A DNA stretch of 64,000 bases from Lachnospiraceae bacterium (GTDB lineage: Bacteria > Bacillota > Clostridia > Lachnospirales > Lachnospiraceae). Positions 7,660 through 16,204 of this stretch are shown here, piece by piece; within the stretch, counting starts at the first letter, position 1; the number at the start of each line of letters is the position of its first letter. The stretch is taken from positions 62,001-126,000 of the forward strand of contig CAJTAL010000010.1 in the NCBI GenBank assembly GCA_910574285.1, given 5' to 3'. The notes under the pieces were generated by a model, which saw only the letters and a list, made by a program, of their open reading frames with translations, had not been told where the DNA came from and ran no database searches. The translations under genes and the position numbers were made by a program.

Positions 7660-8499
7660 ATGCATAGTATGGAAACAAAAAGAAAGGTTGAAAGGGTTAT
7701 CGTACATGTTGTGTTGATATTTTTCTCTATCATCATGCTGGTACCTTTCATTTGGATGTTATTAACGGCGTTTAAGTCCGTGTCCGAGGCGACGCAGATT
7801 GATCCTTTTGTAATCTTCCCGACCGTATGGACGGCGGATTCATTTACTAAAGTATGGAATAATATGAACTTCCTGCTGCTTTACAAGAATACGCTGCTTT
7901 TGATTTTCTGGCGTGTAGTGTGCGCGGTTTTGACGGCAACATTGGCAGGTTATGCATTCGGACGTCTGGAGTTCAAGGGAAAGAACTTTATGTTCTCCCT
8001 GGTACTGTTCCAGATGATGATTCCGGCACAGATCTTCATTATTCCGCAGTATCTGATGGTCAGCAAGATCGGAATGACCAACACGATCTTCGCGCTGGTA
8101 TTTCCTGGTATCGTTACCGCGTTTGGTACGTTCCTTCTGAAGACGGCTTATATGGGACTTCCGGTGTCTCTTGAAGAGGCGGCAAGACTTGACGGATGTA
8201 ATATCTTCCAGTCATTCCTGCACATTATGTCCCCTCTGACCAGGTCGTCTATGGTAGCGCTTGGTATCTTTACGGCGGTATTTGCTTACAAAGACCTGAT
8301 GTGGCCGTTGGTTGTTAACTCCAGTGCGAACATGATGCCATTGTCAGCAGCGCTTGCAACCATGCAGGGTCAGTATCAGTCCAACTATCCACAGTTGATG
8401 GCTGCTTCAGCGATTGCGTGTGTACCTATGATCGTCCTGTATCTGGTCTTCCAGAAACAGTTCATCGAAGGTATCGCAACATCCGGTGGAAAGTTGTAA
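7660..8499 (+). CDS. Carbohydrate ABC transporter permease (MalG/UgpE type)
   Basis: This 279-residue permease has six helices and the EAA loop EAARLDGCNIFQSF near residue 173. It ends with the usual VFQKQFIEGIATSGGKL tail of this subfamily. It is the partner of the permease encoded just upstream. The operon terminates at a hairpin about 50 bases downstream. Confidence 0.92.
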   Translation: MHSMETKRKVERVIVHVVLIFFSIIMLVPFIWMLLTAFKSVSEATQIDPFVIFPTVWTADSFTKVWNNMNFLLLYKNTLLLIFWRVVCAVLTATLAGYAFGRLEFKGKNFMFSLVLFQMMIPAQIFIIPQYLMVSKIGMTNTIFALVFPGIVTAFGTFLLKTAYMGLPVSLEEAARLDGCNIFQSFLHIMSPLTRSSMVALGIFTAVFAYKDLMWPLVVNSSANMMPLSAALATMQGQYQSNYPQLMAASAIACVPMIVLYLVFQKQFIEGIATSGGKL

Positions 8500-8548
8500 G
8501 AGTATCTGGAAAGTATACAACAGTTGTTTTTTAATAACAATAGAATGG

Positions 8549-8582
8549 AAAGGCAATGTCACATATGGCATTGCCTTTTATA
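8549..8582 (+). terminator. Terminator after the first sugar importer
   Basis: AAAGGCAATG (8549-8558) pairs with CATTGCCTTT (8569-8578) over a 10-base loop and is followed by a T-rich run. Confidence 0.75.
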
Positions 8583-8641
8583 TATAAAATCATGCATAGA
8601 AGATCATACATAGAAGAGCATACATAGAAAGAAGGGTTTTT

Positions 8642-9334
8642 TTGGATAAAGGACTGAAACCGTCCCTGAGGGAGAGGGCAGGAGCGGAAAAGCAGAAGAT
8701 ACAGGGGATGACGAGGGAGAAGGCGCTGCGGTATATCTGGACATATTATAAGATACCGATTGTCGGTATTCTGGTGTTTATCTTTCTGGTTATATATTTT
8801 ATACATGCGTTTTTGAACCGGCCGGAGGATACGATTCTTCATGTGACATTCGTGAACTGTTATGATGATGTATCGGAGAAGTCGGATTTTCATAAGGAAT
8901 TTCTTGAGTATGCCGATTTCCAGGAGACGGGGGAGGTAATCTTTGATTCGAACGTATTCTTTGACCTGTCGAAGGACAGTGATTATGCGAATACCTACTT
9001 TCAGAAGACAGTGGCATATCTGGAAGCCGGAACTACGGATGCGTTGGTCTGTCAGGAAACGAATATGAAAGGGATGGCGAAAGGGGGAAGGATCTTAAAT
9101 CTTAAGGATGAGAGGGCATCCGGGATTTATGATAAGTATAAAGACCGGATTGTGAATTATACGACGGAAGAAGGCGAGGTCATTCCTGTGGCAGTCGATA
9201 TCTCGGACAGTCCCCGCTTTGAAGGAATGAGCAGTTACCAGGACAGTGAAGGATGTTATCTGTGCGTGTCGGCATATATAGATCAGGCGGACCAGGCAGA
9301 AGTATTCCTTGACTATCTCCTTAAAGAGGAATGA
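8642..9334 (+). CDS. Single-pass membrane-anchored protein of unknown function
   Basis: This 230-residue protein starts at a TTG, with AGAAGGG a normal distance upstream. A basic cytoplasmic segment (residues 1-35) precedes one hydrophobic helix (IPIVGILVFIFLVIYFIHAF, about 38-58). The remainder, predicted to be outside, ends in a segment resembling the last helices of a small solute-binding fold (YIDQADQAEVFLDYLL). I do not recognise a named family. Its place between a sugar importer and an alpha-galactosidase suggests an accessory role in sensing or capture of the sugar; that is inference only. Confidence 0.7.
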   Translation: MDKGLKPSLRERAGAEKQKIQGMTREKALRYIWTYYKIPIVGILVFIFLVIYFIHAFLNRPEDTILHVTFVNCYDDVSEKSDFHKEFLEYADFQETGEVIFDSNVFFDLSKDSDYANTYFQKTVAYLEAGTTDALVCQETNMKGMAKGGRILNLKDERASGIYDKYKDRIVNYTTEEGEVIPVAVDISDSPRFEGMSSYQDSEGCYLCVSAYIDQADQAEVFLDYLLKEE

Positions 9335-9343
9335 TTAATTTAA

Positions 9344-9373
9344 GAAGAGGCTGCATGCGGCAGCCTCTCTTTT
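9344..9373. terminator. Terminator between the orphan and the alpha-galactosidase
   Basis: AGAGGCTGC (9346-9354) and GCAGCCTCT (9360-9368) form a 9-bp stem with a 5-base loop and T-rich flank. It lies between convergent genes. Confidence 0.75.
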
Positions 9374-9391
9374 GTCTTTATTGAATATTTT

Positions 9392-11683
9392 TTATGCGTC
9401 TGCCTGCTTGATGATGAAGAGCAGAGACGCGAAATCCATACTCTTTCTGTTTAAAAGATTCCTGTCGATGGGGATACCTGCATACATAAGCTCTGTTCCG
9501 TATGCCTTATAGGTCTTCATCGAGTCATCGCCGAGTACAATGCCGTAGGCAGCCGCCATCTCCGGATCTATAGGAGTATCTGACGTGGTATCATAACTGA
9601 TCTCATACAGCATGTCCGGGCATAATCCCTGAAGTTTCAAGCGTATCCAGGAACCATTTACTTTATTCAGGCTCTGGTAATATCCGGCAACTGCGTTCTT
9701 CTTGTCCGGTGACACGACCATCCATGCAGTCTCATTTCCTTCAAACGGACTTAAGATCCGGTAGAAGTCGCCCTTTATCTGGATTAATTCCCGGTATTCC
9801 TTCATGAACTTGATCTGTTCTTTTACCTGTTCGATCTCTCTGTCTTCTAACAGATTCAGATCCAACTCGTAGCCGAAGGTGCCGAAATAAGCCACATTCG
9901 CGCGGGTAGCGAGGGAGGTGTTTCTGTGAAGCTGATGATTCGGTACCGCAGAGACATGAGAGCCCATGCTGACAATAGGATAAACCATAGAGGTACCATA
10001 CTGAATTTTGGTTCTCTCGTTGGCATCCGTGTCGTCGCTTGTCCACGTCTGCGGAGCAAAATACAGCATACCCGGATCAAACCTGGCGCCGCCGCTTGCG
10101 CAGGACTCGAATAAGATGTCCGGAAATTCGCTGATGAGACGAGTATACAGGTCATAAACGCCTAAGATATACTTATGCATTACTTTGCCCTGTTCGGACG
10201 CCGCCGCGCCTCTGCTGTAAGGCTCTGTCATATAGCGGTTCATATCCCACTTGATATAAGAGATAGAAGACTCGCGGATCACTTTTGCGATCATATCGTG
10301 GATATAATCAACCACGTCTTTCCGTGAAAAATCAAGGACATACTGATGGCGCGCATGGCTTTCGAACCTGTCCGGCGCTCCGATCAGCCAGTCAGGATGC
10401 GCCCGGTACAGGTCACTGTCTTTATTTACCATCTCAAGCTCAACCCAGAGACCGAATTTCAATCCCATCTGTTCTATTTTCTCAGATAATCCGGAGATAC
10501 CGTCAGGCAGCTTCTCAAGATTCACATGCCAGTCGCCGAGTCCTCTGTAGTCGTCGTTGCGGGCTCCGAACCAGCCGTCGTCCAGTACGAAGAGTTCCAC
10601 GCCTACTTCCTTAGCTTTTCTTGCAATATTCAGGATCTTCTCTTCGTCAAAATCAAAATAGGTTGCTTCCCAGTTATTCAGGAGGATCGGGCGTGCCTGA
10701 TCTCTCCACTTTCCGCGCATCAGACGTGTCCGATATAGTTTGTGATATACCTGGCTCATCTTATTTAATCCGTGGTCGCTGTATACCATTACTACTTCCG
10801 GTGTCTGGAAGCTCTCCCCCTGTTTTAATTCCCAGGAGAAATCTTCCGGATTGATTCCCATGAGGATTCTGGTCATCCCGAATGTGGAAACCTCTGCCTG
10901 TGCGAGGAAATTACCGCTGTATACGAAACTGAAGCCATATACTTCACCCTGAGTCTCAGTGGTATGAGGACGTTTTAACGCGAGGAAAGGGTTGAATTCG
11001 GCGCCGCAGCAGGTTCCGTTCATACTCTGGATTCCCTGGATGCCCGTCTCTAATTTACGTGACTTCACATAGCGTTCTCTGGACCATGCGCCGGATAAAT
11101 GCATCAATTCATAATCCATGTCGATGAATTCTACACTGGCGCTCAATGCGCGTTCCAGAACGATCTTTTCAGATCCTTTGTGAAGAAAACGGCTGTTCCT
11201 GGTGATAACAGGATAATCCTCATATATAGTATAAGAGAGTATAAGATCCGTATCCGTCACCTGGTCATGCAGAGTGATCTCCAGAGTAACCGCTTCCGCG
11301 TCGTTCTCTACATAGGTTGCCGGAAGAGGCTCTAAGGTCTTCTTGCCCTGGAAAATGTCGTGTGCGGTATAGACGTAATTCACGATCCTGCTTCCGTTCT
11401 CCTGAAGGACGGAGAATGCAGGAGTGCGGTAGTCCCCCGTTCCGTATACCGGATATTCCTGCTTGGTATAGTGCATGGACAAAAGCCCTGGTTCCGGTAT
11501 ATTGATGGACATCTGAGAGCGCATCGTTTCCTCATGCATGTATGAGAAATCTTCTCTGTCTTTCAGAGCTTTTCCATAATAAAGATTTTCCAGTTGTCCG
11601 TTTTCCATGATTCTGATCAGATAGCTGACATTCTGGTTATACAGGTGAAACACTTTAGATTCTTCATGAAATATGATAGCCAT
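9392..11683 (-). CDS. Alpha-galactosidase, glycoside hydrolase family 36
   Basis: This 763-residue GH36 enzyme would remove terminal alpha-1,6-galactose from raffinose, stachyose or melibiose in the cytoplasm (no signal peptide). An N-terminal beta-sandwich (to about 330) precedes the TIM barrel, which shows LFVLDDGWFG, the nucleophile aspartate in YIKWDMNR (D480) and the acid/base aspartate in WTSDDTDA (D550). These positions match those of the well-studied Geobacillus AgaA (Asp478 and Asp548). FESCASGGARFDPG is the family substrate loop. The length is normal. AGGAGG precedes the ATG. It is convergent with the importer operon, and the two probably form one alpha-galactoside utilisation unit. 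Confidence 0.95.
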   Translation of the reverse strand: MAIIFHEESKVFHLYNQNVSYLIRIMENGQLENLYYGKALKDREDFSYMHEETMRSQMSINIPEPGLLSMHYTKQEYPVYGTGDYRTPAFSVLQENGSRIVNYVYTAHDIFQGKKTLEPLPATYVENDAEAVTLEITLHDQVTDTDLILSYTIYEDYPVITRNSRFLHKGSEKIVLERALSASVEFIDMDYELMHLSGAWSRERYVKSRKLETGIQGIQSMNGTCCGAEFNPFLALKRPHTTETQGEVYGFSFVYSGNFLAQAEVSTFGMTRILMGINPEDFSWELKQGESFQTPEVVMVYSDHGLNKMSQVYHKLYRTRLMRGKWRDQARPILLNNWEATYFDFDEEKILNIARKAKEVGVELFVLDDGWFGARNDDYRGLGDWHVNLEKLPDGISGLSEKIEQMGLKFGLWVELEMVNKDSDLYRAHPDWLIGAPDRFESHARHQYVLDFSRKDVVDYIHDMIAKVIRESSISYIKWDMNRYMTEPYSRGAAASEQGKVMHKYILGVYDLYTRLISEFPDILFESCASGGARFDPGMLYFAPQTWTSDDTDANERTKIQYGTSMVYPIVSMGSHVSAVPNHQLHRNTSLATRANVAYFGTFGYELDLNLLEDREIEQVKEQIKFMKEYRELIQIKGDFYRILSPFEGNETAWMVVSPDKKNAVAGYYQSLNKVNGSWIRLKLQGLCPDMLYEISYDTTSDTPIDPEMAAAYGIVLGDDSMKTYKAYGTELMYAGIPIDRNLLNRKSMDFASLLFIIKQADA

Positions 11684-11720
11684 TTTTTACCTCCTGTTTC
11701 TAATGATGAAAACCTCTTTT

Positions 11721-11762
11721 TATCATGTAGCATCTTATAGTATAATCATATTATACATGATA
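11721..11762. promoter_or_regulatory. Inverted repeat upstream of the alpha-galactosidase
   Basis: TATCATGTA (11721-11729) and TACATGATA (11754-11762) form a 9-bp inverted repeat with centres about 33 bp apart. They bracket an AT-rich stretch with TATACT-like boxes on the minus strand. It is a candidate operator for the alpha-galactosidase promoter; the binding protein is unknown. Confidence 0.35.
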
Positions 11763-11883
11763 TCATTATTAAATGGAACCATGTTTTGGAATCATGGAAA
11801 AATGTTGTTACTTTTTGCGGTTATGCCGGTGCCAGGCAAAAGTTCGACAGCGATGTGGGCGCATCGGGAAAGGGGGAAATAGA

Positions 11884-12462
11884 GTGATTGGAGAAGAGAA
11901 TAAGGGCAGGGAGAGGATTCTGGAGGGGATTTTAGATGGAAATGGGGAAGGTGCGGCGCGAAGGGCGGAAAGGGTAGTGCATGAATTTGCACCGGTGTTT
12001 GACGCGTCTTCACGTGTTCTTATGCTTGGGACTATGCCGTCGCCGAAGTCGCGGGAGACGGGATTCTACTATGGACATCCCCGTAACAGATTCTGGAAAG
12101 TGCTTGCGGATGTGTGCGGGGAGGAGACACCGGTATCGCGGGAGGACAAAATCGCGTTTGCCCTCCGGAACCATATCGCGGTGTGGGACGTGCTGGCAGG
12201 GTGTGATATCCGGGGTGCAGATGACAGCAGTATCCGTAATCCGGTTCCGAATGATATGAACCGGATTCTGAAAGCTGCAGATATCAGGGCAGTCTATACG
12301 ACCGGGACGAAGGCGGCTGAGTTATATAAGCGTTATTGTTACCCAAAGACCGGGATAGAAGCTGTGAGGCTGCCGTCTACAAGTCCGGCGAACTGCCGGA
12401 TGTCATACGAAGAGCTTTATCAGGCGTATGCTCAGATCAGAAGGGTGCTGACACGCCCGTAA
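11884..12462 (+). CDS. DNA-deoxyinosine glycosylase (uracil-DNA glycosylase superfamily)
   Basis: The conserved core starts VHEFAPVFDASSRVLMLGTMPSPKS and continues through GFYYGHPRNRFW, the motif pair of the hypoxanthine/deoxyinosine branch of the uracil-DNA glycosylase superfamily. It ends with LPSTSPANCRMSYEEL, the substrate loop region. It should excise deaminated bases such as hypoxanthine from DNA. I place the start at the GTG at 11884 (192 residues), after an AGGGGGAAA site. An ATG at 11773 would add 37 residues over the upstream region. The 3' end overlaps the convergent phosphoesterase gene by 26 bases. Confidence 0.82.
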   Translation: MIGEENKGRERILEGILDGNGEGAARRAERVVHEFAPVFDASSRVLMLGTMPSPKSRETGFYYGHPRNRFWKVLADVCGEETPVSREDKIAFALRNHIAVWDVLAGCDIRGADDSSIRNPVPNDMNRILKAADIRAVYTTGTKAAELYKRYCYPKTGIEAVRLPSTSPANCRMSYEELYQAYAQIRRVLTRP

Positions 12463-13342
12463 CCTTGTCTTGTTCTGTCAGATCGAATGGTCCGGACAGT
12501 ACTTCGCGTGCTACGAAAAGTGTACGGTCCGGACGGGTACCCAGCGTCCATTTGACCAGTGATATCCGCATATATTCAATCTCGATGCATGTAACGCATC
12601 TTGGATGTACACAGCTTCCGGTATTACAGTATGAGACAGGGGAGTGGAGCATGGGGCGGTGTGTGTGGCCTGTAATCAGGATGCAGCCATTCTTCCTGGC
12701 CCATAGGGACAGACGGTTCTCTGTCTTTTTCTTCTTGGTATTGTTCTTCGCTGCGCTGGTAGGATCCAGGAATCCGACAGATTCTAACGGTCTCCACACG
12801 TATCTGACCAGAAAACGTGCCGTGCGCCACAGGACGCTGTTGAAGAAATCCGCCTGGTGGCCATGTGTAAGATAGAGTTCATTGCCGCAGACCGTACTTT
12901 TCAGGACGGCGCCCGGATAGAAGACGATACCGGGGAATAAGGGTTCATCCCGGCAGGAGCTGCAGGGATAAGAAGAACAGTTCCTGCGGGTGTACCCCGG
13001 ATTTTTCTTGACGATATCGTGATTGCCGTACAGCATGAGAAGACGGTCCTCTTTGTAGAAGCGTGACAATAACCAGAATGTATTGTTGTGGATCGACTTT
13101 ATGGCGTCAAAGGAACGGTTTTCCCATAGTTCGTCTCCGTCCCCCAGTTCGATATAGGTATATCCATGGCTGTAATAATACTTTAGGGCGGCAAAGTAGA
13201 TGTTCTGATTTTTCAGAAAATTGTCATTATGTGTTCCGCAGCCCCTGTGACAATCGCTGAAAAGCACGTAGCGGGAAGTGTAAGACAGAGGAAGTACCGG
13301 CGCTTTCGCGAAAGCGGAATTAAGTCTTCTGTCAGCGGACAT
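12437..13342 (-). CDS. Calcineurin-like metallophosphoesterase
   Basis: This 301-residue protein carries all metallophosphoesterase metal motifs in order: FSDCHRG, GDGDELW, YGNHDIV, THGHQADF and TGHTHRP. The DCHRG and GDELW versions resemble the LpxH/UDP-diacylglucosamine pyrophosphatase-like branch, but a Gram-positive host without lipid A makes that substrate unlikely. It overlaps the 3' end of the DUF4474 gene by 11 bases and is translated from the same transcript. The function is probably hydrolysis of an unknown phosphoester in the cytoplasm. Confidence 0.85.
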   Translation of the reverse strand: MSADRRLNSAFAKAPVLPLSYTSRYVLFSDCHRGCGTHNDNFLKNQNIYFAALKYYYSHGYTYIELGDGDELWENRSFDAIKSIHNNTFWLLSRFYKEDRLLMLYGNHDIVKKNPGYTRRNCSSYPCSSCRDEPLFPGIVFYPGAVLKSTVCGNELYLTHGHQADFFNSVLWRTARFLVRYVWRPLESVGFLDPTSAAKNNTKKKKTENRLSLWARKNGCILITGHTHRPMLHSPVSYCNTGSCVHPRCVTCIEIEYMRISLVKWTLGTRPDRTLFVAREVLSGPFDLTEQDKVTGVSAPF

Positions 13343-14258
13343 GCTTTTGCCTCCTTAAGGTTTTCTTATGCCGGATGCGGAGCATATGCCGGAATGCTGC
13401 CGGCAGGTATTCGTAAAGGTACAATAATTGATCTGCCGTGCAGGTGAAGGGCTTCGTGATATGGCGGTAGATCCTTAGGAAGATACGGTTCTCCCACTGT
13501 GAAAAAGCGGCGCGGATGGGACTCTCCCTAGGCGGATTGCATAAGAGTGGAATCGAACCGTCTGCCATACGGGGAAGGCCATAATCGAAGGAAACCTGCT
13601 GTCCATGGAAATGTATGCCGTGGATGAAACTGCTGTGGCTGGCAAGGCTCTGGATAAACGCATGATTCATTTCAGAGGAAGGGAATGTAATACATACCCT
13701 TAGAAGCAGAGTTTCCGGTTCACAGTACTGCCCCATACGGAACCCCGTCAGCCACCAGTGCCGTTGTGCCACTCGGTAAAGAGGGGTTGTGTTTTCGTAC
13801 AATGTTATCTCAAAGAAGGGCAGTTCATCATCGGGAACGGTATGAAACAAGACAGAGGATCTGTGTATCCTGGGAACCAGGGAATCGGCTCTGTAGATAC
13901 CGATCTCGGCGCCGGTGTTGATACCGTACTGTCCTTTCCACAGTTCGATCATCCAGGTGCGGCCTTCGTAATCAAAATAAACAGGTTCACAGTCGAGTAC
14001 CATGTTGAATCTGGAAGCGCATTGATCATAAGCTTTGCAATAACCAAATTCCCGCTGCCAGGCATCCATATGAGAGGTGAAGATATCCTGGGACAGAAGG
14101 TATTCGAAGCCAAATGGCCGTACCAGCTCATTAAGCCGGCTTAGTTTCTCTGGGACGGGCATACACCGTATCTTTCGGATGATAGATTTTCTGCACCAGA
14201 TAAGCAGCAAGGCGCATATCGCAAGAAATATCAGGATGTAAGGGAAGATAACATACAT
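13332..14258 (-). CDS. DUF4474 domain membrane-anchored protein
   Basis: This 308-residue protein has one N-terminal membrane helix (YVIFPYILIFLAICALLLIW) followed by a basic segment. A DUF4474-like domain then starts near LNELVRPFGFEYLLSQDIFTS, with FDYEGRTWMIELWKGQYGINTGAEIG as its core. The family has no assigned activity. It is the first gene of a two-gene unit with the metallophosphoesterase, overlapping it by 11 bases, which suggests a joint function. The C-terminal end is rich in Arg/His/Leu (LRIRHKKTLRRQKHV). Confidence 0.75.
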   Translation of the reverse strand: MYVIFPYILIFLAICALLLIWCRKSIIRKIRCMPVPEKLSRLNELVRPFGFEYLLSQDIFTSHMDAWQREFGYCKAYDQCASRFNMVLDCEPVYFDYEGRTWMIELWKGQYGINTGAEIGIYRADSLVPRIHRSSVLFHTVPDDELPFFEITLYENTTPLYRVAQRHWWLTGFRMGQYCEPETLLLRVCITFPSSEMNHAFIQSLASHSSFIHGIHFHGQQVSFDYGLPRMADGSIPLLCNPPRESPIRAAFSQWENRIFLRIYRHITKPFTCTADQLLYLYEYLPAAFRHMLRIRHKKTLRRQKHVR

Positions 14259-14412
14259 AATTCGTGTCCTTCATTCATAATAATATTAGTTACTGCATTG
14301 TATGCCGGAGCAGGAGAGATGTGCAGTCATAACTTATCCTATGGTTAAGAAGATGATCGAGCAGCAGGGAAAGCACAAGGATATTTGCAGCCATACTTGC
14401 CTATTCACATAA

Positions 14413-14500
14413 CCTGTACGGATAGAAACCTGTTTTCAGTGCACAGGCAGTTCGGAAGGTCCCGAACTGCTGTCCTTAAGGATATTTCCATCCGCACAGG
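14413..14500. other. Candidate structured RNA element upstream of sdaAB
   Basis: In the 324-bp gap 14259-14582, which holds no gene, CCTGTACGGAT (14413-14423) can pair with ATCCGCACAGG (14490-14500) with one mismatch. This closes a junction with three inner hairpins: CCTGT/ACAGG (14429-14433 with 14443-14447), GCAGTTCGG/CCGAACTGC (14447-14455 with 14462-14470) and TCC/GGA with a TTAA loop (14473-14482). It lies upstream of the sdaAB promoter, so it would be a separate transcript or a DNA-level element. No known RNA family was recognised. Confidence 0.4.
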
Positions 14501-14520
14501 TATAAAAACTTTATTTCGCG

Positions 14521-14551
14521 GATTGTCAACAATCTGAATTCAAAGTATAAT
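14521..14551 (+). promoter_or_regulatory. sdaAB promoter with overlapping palindrome
   Basis: TTGTCA (14523-14528), a 17-bp spacer and TATAAT (14546-14551) form a near-perfect sigma-A promoter. GATTGT-CA-ACAATC (14521-14534) is an inverted repeat covering the -35 box, where a bound repressor would block polymerase. Confidence 0.65.
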
Positions 14552-14582
14552 AAAAATATGTATTTTTTAAGAAGAAAGGCAG

Positions 14583-15254
14583 ATGATAAGAATGGCAAGT
14601 ATTTTTGACATCTTGGGACCTGTGATGGTAGGGCCCTCCAGCTCCCATACAGCAGGAGCGGCGCGGATCGGGATGATTGCAAGGCAGCTCTTCGGAAGAC
14701 AGCCTGAGAAAGCCGCGGTATATCTTCACGGCTCGTTTGCGGCTACGGGGAAGGGACACGGCACGGATAAGGCGCTGATCGCGGGACTTCTGGGAATGAG
14801 GCCGGATGATATGAGGATACCGGACAGTTTTCAGATTGCGCAGGAGGAGGGCATGGAGTTCACGATCAGCCCGAAGGATATCCGGGAGGCGCATCCGAAT
14901 ACGGCTCAGATTATTATGGAAGCGGAAGGCGTGAATACGATGACGATTCAGGCATATTCTATCGGCGGCGGAAGGATTCGGGTATGTAAAGTGGACGGGA
15001 TTGACGTGGATTTCAGCGGAGAGAGCAACACATTGATCATTCGGAATGTGGACGAGCCGGGAAGGATCACAGATGTAACAGGAGCTTTAAGCAAGGCAAG
15101 GATTAATATTGCTACGATGCAGGTCTTCCGGGAGAAACGGGGAGGGTCTGCGATTATGGTCGTAGAGACAGACCAGGTAGTGCCAAAAGAGACTATGGAT
15201 GAACTGCAAAGCAAGGAAGGGATCATCCGGGTGAAATTCCTGCATGCGAATTGA
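14583..15254 (+). CDS. sdaAB: L-serine dehydratase, iron-sulfur dependent, beta subunit
   Basis: This 223-residue protein has the family N-terminus ASIFDILGPVMVGPSSSHTAGAARIG and HGSFAATGKGHGTDKAL. A C-terminal ACT domain follows (about 150-220, NVDEPGRITDVTGALSKARINIATM). With SdaAA it converts L-serine to pyruvate and ammonia using a [4Fe-4S] cluster. AAAGG lies 3 bases before the ATG at 14583 and 12 before a second in-frame ATG at 14592, so the exact start is uncertain. It is first in an operon with sdaAA and a chorismate mutase gene. Confidence 0.93.
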   Translation: MIRMASIFDILGPVMVGPSSSHTAGAARIGMIARQLFGRQPEKAAVYLHGSFAATGKGHGTDKALIAGLLGMRPDDMRIPDSFQIAQEEGMEFTISPKDIREAHPNTAQIIMEAEGVNTMTIQAYSIGGGRIRVCKVDGIDVDFSGESNTLIIRNVDEPGRITDVTGALSKARINIATMQVFREKRGGSAIMVVETDQVVPKETMDELQSKEGIIRVKFLHAN

Positions 15255-15308
15255 TGTCGGGTAAAGAATAAGCTGATGAATATGTAAGAAAGCGAGGATA
15301 GAGAAGAT

Positions 15309-16184
15309 ATGTCTTATCGTTCAATGGAAGAGGCACAGGAAAGATGTGAAAAGGAAGGAATAGAGTTCTGGAAAGCGGTTCAGATGGAGGATGGGGACGA
15401 GCGGGGAGTCTCGGAAGAAGATTCCTGGAAAGAAATGAAGCATATGTGGCATGCGATGCTTGACAGCCTGGATTCATATGATCCTGAGCTTATGTCCGGC
15501 AGCCGGATGGTAGGAAGAGAAGGCGGGCTTATGGATGCTTACCGGGAGAGGCAGGATACGCTGTGCGGGGATTTTATGGCGAAGGTTATGGGAAACGCTC
15601 TTAAGATGGGATGTAACAATGCCTGCATGAAGAGGATAGTCGCGGCGCCGACAGCGGGCGCCTGCGGGGTCGTGCCAGCCGTGCTTGTGACGTATTACCG
15701 GGAGTATGATGTTCCGGAAGAAAAGATGGTGGAGGCGTTATATGTAGCGGCAGGGATAGGACAGATCATCGCGAACCGGGCATATCTTGCAGGCGCGTCC
15801 GGCGGGTGTCAGGCGGAGATTGGTTCGGGTTCCGGTATGGCGGCCTCTGCGATCTGCCATGTCAAAGGCGGAAGTACGGCTCAGATAGGTCATGCCTGTG
15901 CGATGGCGCTTAAGAATCTTATGGGCCTGGTGTGCGATCCGGTGGGCGGGCTGGTAGAAGTCCCCTGTGTGAAACGTAATGTCGGAGGGGCGTTCAATGC
16001 GATTGCGGCGGCGGATATGTCGCTGGCGGGGATTGAGAGCCAGATTCCCGTAGATCAGGTGATCGACGCGATGAAAGAGGTCGGGGACAAGATGGATGTA
16101 AGCCTGCGGGAGACAGGAGCCGGCGGCGTGGCAGGGAGTCCAAGGGCAGCGGAAGTAGTAGCGCGGATGAACATGAAGTCCTGA
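15309..16184 (+). CDS. sdaAA: L-serine dehydratase, iron-sulfur dependent, alpha subunit
   Basis: This 291-residue catalytic subunit has MGCNNACMKRIVAAPTAGACG and ASGGCQAEIGSGSGMAASAIC, which carry the conserved cysteines around the [4Fe-4S] site. GLVCDPVGGLVEVPCVKRN is the substrate-side loop. It ends RETGAGGVAGSPRAAEV as usual. It is 54 bases after sdaAB and 20 before the chorismate mutase gene, so it is part of the same operon. Confidence 0.95.
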   Translation: MSYRSMEEAQERCEKEGIEFWKAVQMEDGDERGVSEEDSWKEMKHMWHAMLDSLDSYDPELMSGSRMVGREGGLMDAYRERQDTLCGDFMAKVMGNALKMGCNNACMKRIVAAPTAGACGVVPAVLVTYYREYDVPEEKMVEALYVAAGIGQIIANRAYLAGASGGCQAEIGSGSGMAASAICHVKGGSTAQIGHACAMALKNLMGLVCDPVGGLVEVPCVKRNVGGAFNAIAAADMSLAGIESQIPVDQVIDAMKEVGDKMDVSLRETGAGGVAGSPRAAEVVARMNMKS

Positions 16185-16204
16185 AAAAGAGGAGTGTAAG
16201 AAAG

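Noticed and set aside
12437-13342. The phosphoesterase as a true LpxH of lipid A synthesis
   Set aside because: The motifs are similar, but the host is a Gram-positive spore former by gene content and no other lipid A gene is present in the window.
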